From Capitulum mitella (Eukaryota; Arthropoda; Thecostraca; Pollicipedomorpha; Pollicipedidae): 64,000 bases of DNA. The stretch lies in contig CP099841.1 of the NCBI GenBank assembly GCA_030062745.1, forward strand, positions 18,541,398 to 18,605,397, in the 5' to 3' direction. Shown here piece after piece: positions 61,101 through 64,000 of the stretch (the stretch's first letter is position 1; the number at the start of each line of letters is the position of its first letter). The position numbers and the translations under genes were made by a program. Under the pieces are notes generated by a model. The model was not told the origin of the DNA. It worked only from the letters and a program-made list of their open reading frames with translations, and did no database searches.

Positions 61101-61745
61101 TTCTGGGTTCTTGAAACCGCATGGATCACTTCAGACATAAGTATAGTGAATAGATGGATAGATAAATACAGTCACGTGACGTATATTCATATTTTCCTAA
61201 CCATTGGGGATTAAATTGGGTCTGCGTGGTTTAATGCTAAACATGGCTGGGAACATGTCAACTGTTGTTACCTCTGGAGAGGTTAACGTTAAAGTAGAAT
61301 TAGGCATCACGAAAGTGGCGCCCGACGAATAACATTTTCAAAAAACATTTTACTATGTTTGGTAATTGCCGCAAAACCATGATTCGAGGGCAAATATATT
61401 TTAGTAGAGCGTGGTGATGTATACATAACGTTAAAGAGTTCATGGAAGTTCTTTCTTTATTTTTCTTGCTTCCGCTGCCTTTGTTTCTTACAAAAGAGAC
61501 AGTAACGACTCTAACAAGGGACATGACATACGTTACAAAGATTATGCAATCCAAAAATGTAAAACGCTCAGGTGTAAAACAGCTTACGAATGCGTGACCT
61601 TGCAGCCAGACCTCTCCGCCGTTCCGCCATTCGGCGCCCACCTGTTTCCATCTGCCGGCCGCTGAATCCTGCGCCTGACGGTGACCACCAGCAGCAGGTA
61701 CAGCCCAAGCCCGGCGGCGACCCACCCCAGCCTCCGACGCCCCAT
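58111..61745 (-). CDS. METTL24: METTL24-like SAM-dependent methyltransferase, three exons
   Basis: A probable membrane-anchored class I methyltransferase of the METTL24 type; substrate unknown. The proposed exons are 61745-61588, 61018-60865 and 58773-58111 (158, 154 and 663 bp; 324 residues plus TGA). Splice sites fit: donors GTAAGC and GTGAGT, acceptors CTCTTAG and ATTTCAG, with matching phases (2 then 0). Exon 1 encodes a short basic start and a signal anchor (GWVAAGLGLYLLLVV). Exon 2 encodes LFTYLTTPNQRTCRKIVKFG. Exon 3 encodes HKYACMD, the SAM-binding DCLVYSVGISKDWTFDWDME with HAFDPS, and IHYLKMDVDEAEW. The length is near that of vertebrate METTL24. An in-frame Met at 61901 would add 52 residues, but the anchor favours 61745. 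Intron 2 holds a piggyBac-type insert. The family call is from motif memory and the exon joins are inferred from the sequence. Confidence 0.82.
59032..60247 (-). mobile_element. piggyBac-type nonautonomous element, copy 4 (intron 2 of METTL24-like)
   Basis: This 1216-bp copy is reversed relative to the other three, with TTAA at both edges and terminal TTAACCCTATTCCCGG on both strands. The ends are intact and the interior matches the other copies. Half-site clusters lie near 59350-59392 and 59660-59705. It lies wholly within intron 2 of the METTL24-like gene, 258 bp upstream of the last exon in transcript order. Confidence 0.93.
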
Positions 61746-61990
61746 GGACCGGCCGCACGGCGACCCGAAGTCACACAGTCGCCCCGAATGCCGGCCGTGC
61801 ACGGCGCCGCACCGTGCACGGTGCACTGTGCAGTCTGCACTGTGCAGCGGACGGCCGGGCGGTGGCCGCGACGCTGGCCGGGTCGCTGACCGTGCCGGCA
61901 CGCCGGAGATAGGCGCTGGAGGCTGGGAGGCCGGCCTGGTAGCAGCCGCCGCCGCCGCCGCCGCCGCCGCTGCGGCGTTTCTAGGGAAGG
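61590..61990 (-). promoter_or_regulatory. CpG-rich island over exon 1, with (GCC)n
   Basis: High CpG density covers exon 1 and the sequence just upstream, including a GCC triplet run at about 61944-61970. The position fits a CpG-type promoter or 5' untranslated region. No TATA box stands out. Confidence 0.55.
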
Positions 61991-61999
61991 TGAGTTACA

Positions 62000-64000
62000 C
62001 AGTATGGGTTAGAACTGGTCGCGCGGAGGATGCCGAAAGCAACGCTATGTAATGTTGCCCACGACAAGTGTTTAGGAAACCGAAAGAAAGGTAAAAAGCA
62101 AGTTGGACAGACATAAATGGACCGCGCACTACAGAGAGGAAGAGGGAGAGAGAGAGAGAGAGGGAGAGGGAGAGGAAGAGGAGGAGGAGGAGTGGGGTTT
62201 AAGAGGGGAAAAGAGTCGGACACGACGAGCGTCGTCTTTTCGAGTTCCGTTAGTCCGGTTCTGGTGATAAACGTAAAATGCTTTTCTCCTTTTTGTCCCT
62301 TTCATGTGCTCTCGAACGGTAGTGTCTAACACGGACTTTTCGAAAAAATGTTATTCCTGGCCCTCGGAATGTTTTTGTGTGCTAAACTGCTGTCTAATAT
62401 TTTGTTTTATTTGGTTTCAAAAGGTAGGTAACCTGAGGAATCAGAATGAGAAGCATCCCATTTTTCTTGGACTTGAATGTGGCCCATTACGTTAGCTGGA
62501 AAGAAACCGTCTAAAATCGTGCTGGGGCCTCCTCTCAATAATTTCGAAACTTTCTTTTAATGATATCGGTAAACTTGCACTCATGCCTGATAACCCGATA
62601 TTTTTTATTTGATTTGGAATAGACATATGGCTGTGAATGACATCGTGAGTGTGAGTGACACTGGTCATTTTGCAACCGTCGACATAATGGTACTTTTCCT
62701 TTTCATACCATGAGTACTGGTTGACTCTGGATGTCTCGTCCATGGTCTCAATGATCCGGCTGTCCTCTTGATGGACCGGACGTCACTGGTTTCCGGCGTG
62801 GTGGAAAATGCGTTTCTGAAACATTCTAACCACGGCTGCACCAAGCCATGCCGATAACGGCTTAAGCGACCAGCGTGTGTGTACTGACTGTGCAACGTTG
62901 TCAATGGCGACGGTGTTCATTTGGATGTCGGAATCCTACTTATCAAACAGGTGAGACGACCTTGTGGAAAAGATCGGATGGCGTCATCATGAGTCAGATG
63001 GCAATGATGACGCGATGATGACAATGTGGTATTGATTAGGAGGCGGATGATGATAATGCATAACTTTAGAATACAATATACACCGACAACATGGATGCTG
63101 TTACATTTAGATGGTGACTATCTAAAATTAGCTCAAGGCGCACAGAGCGATTCTCCAATATGCCACCACCATTCAGTGTTGGAAAATGTTAGTCATGTGA
63201 AGGGGACTAAAGGAGTTAGAAGAGCTTGGTTTCCATCAGTTTTTTTGTTGATCAAAACCATTTCTGCAATTTAATACCCGATGCCTACTGCCTCAAAAAC
63301 GTGTTCGAGTTCTGGTAGCAGTGTTAACCTTATTTGTAACTTTTTCCTGTTCCCATGATTTTTTATTTTTTTTTTTATTATCGTCTTAAATGTCATGGAT
63401 TCCACCGTTTCCTAACCGCAGCTGTTAAGGTACACAAAATTCCAATGACGGAGCATCCGTCAAATCATCATGAGGTCTCGTGACGTACAGACGAGCGCGG
63501 TGTTTCAAACGCGGTCTTCACTTTTTTATCTCGCTTCTGAATAAGCAAAGCTTGTAGCATAGACTTCGATCTTCATGCCCGACCACGCAATTCTCGGCGA
63601 ATGCTGATTTTGTGGTAAACGTTTAACACACCGTCAGGGGTACGAAACGAAAGCGCGATATTCAGCATGTCCTCTATTTTCCGGTTGCCAGCTGACCTGC
63701 GAGCCAAATATCGAGCACCGAGGCAGCTTGAACCCGTTTTCCCCGGACGAAGCGACTCTCACAGTACTAAGCGAACGAACATGGATCACCTTTGGGGAAG
63801 ATGTCGTACGAAGTATTTAACCCGGCACTGCCTGACGTGTTTTCGTGTCCGCGACCGCCTAGGGGGTGGGTGCGGGGTGGGGGGCGTCAAAAAAGGCACC
63901 TACTGTTATCTAAGGATCTAACGGTCAAATCTAAACCGACCTACCACCAGTCGATAACCCTAAGTCTTGCGATTCAGAAAATATACTAGTCCTGGTCACA
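62000..64000. other. no gene seen; GA-rich microsatellite
   Basis: A GA-rich tract lies at 62134-62192. The remaining sequence has only short frames with no recognisable domain, splice pattern or transposon end. Confidence 0.45.

Overview
The window is nuclear DNA of an animal, most likely a marine invertebrate. The evidence is one spliced gene, long AT-rich non-coding stretches, (TA)n, (GT)n and (CT)n microsatellites, GC-rich islands and a mixed load of eukaryotic transposons. There are no operons, bacterial ribosome sites or CRISPR arrays. The style of the Ty3/gypsy integrase, the BEL/Pao element and the mariner-like elements fits an arthropod, perhaps a crustacean, but this is a weak inference.

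Only one host gene can be supported. It is a three-exon METTL24-like methyltransferase on the minus strand (coding 61745 down to 58111), with a signal anchor in exon 1, a GC-rich promoter-like island upstream and a transposon in intron 2.

Most other recognisable content is mobile DNA. From left to right: a decayed LINE ORF1 (about 3.1-4.15 kb); a 551-bp MITE (7949-8499); a possible old TTAA element (19.5-20.96 kb); two mariner elements of one family (23102-26413 and 28644-30006), the first split by a tRNA-headed SINE-like insert and by a piggyBac-type element; two Ty3/gypsy fossils in opposite orientation (31.6-32.6 and 33.96-35.9 kb); a perfect 49-bp palindrome (36337-36450); a remnant of a multicopy transposase-like gene (36.6-37.8 kb); and a 10.6-kb nested complex (39979-50578). 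In that complex an old BEL/Pao retroelement carries one piggyBac-type element in each LTR and a pogo-type DNA transposon in gag. A fourth piggyBac-type copy lies in the METTL24-like intron.

The piggyBac-type family (about 1.21 kb, four copies, TTAA target) is the unifying feature. Its copies end in a shared 16-bp inverted repeat that includes the TTAA, carry an asymmetric internal repeat, and bring clusters of AGGTCA-type half-sites. Between the transposons lie many degenerate GC-rich minisatellites (units of about 20-45 bp). Their open frames are low-complexity and are not taken as genes. I see no new defence or metabolic system. The most useful material is the nested-insertion record, the subterminal motif arrays, the palindrome and the exon model of the one gene.
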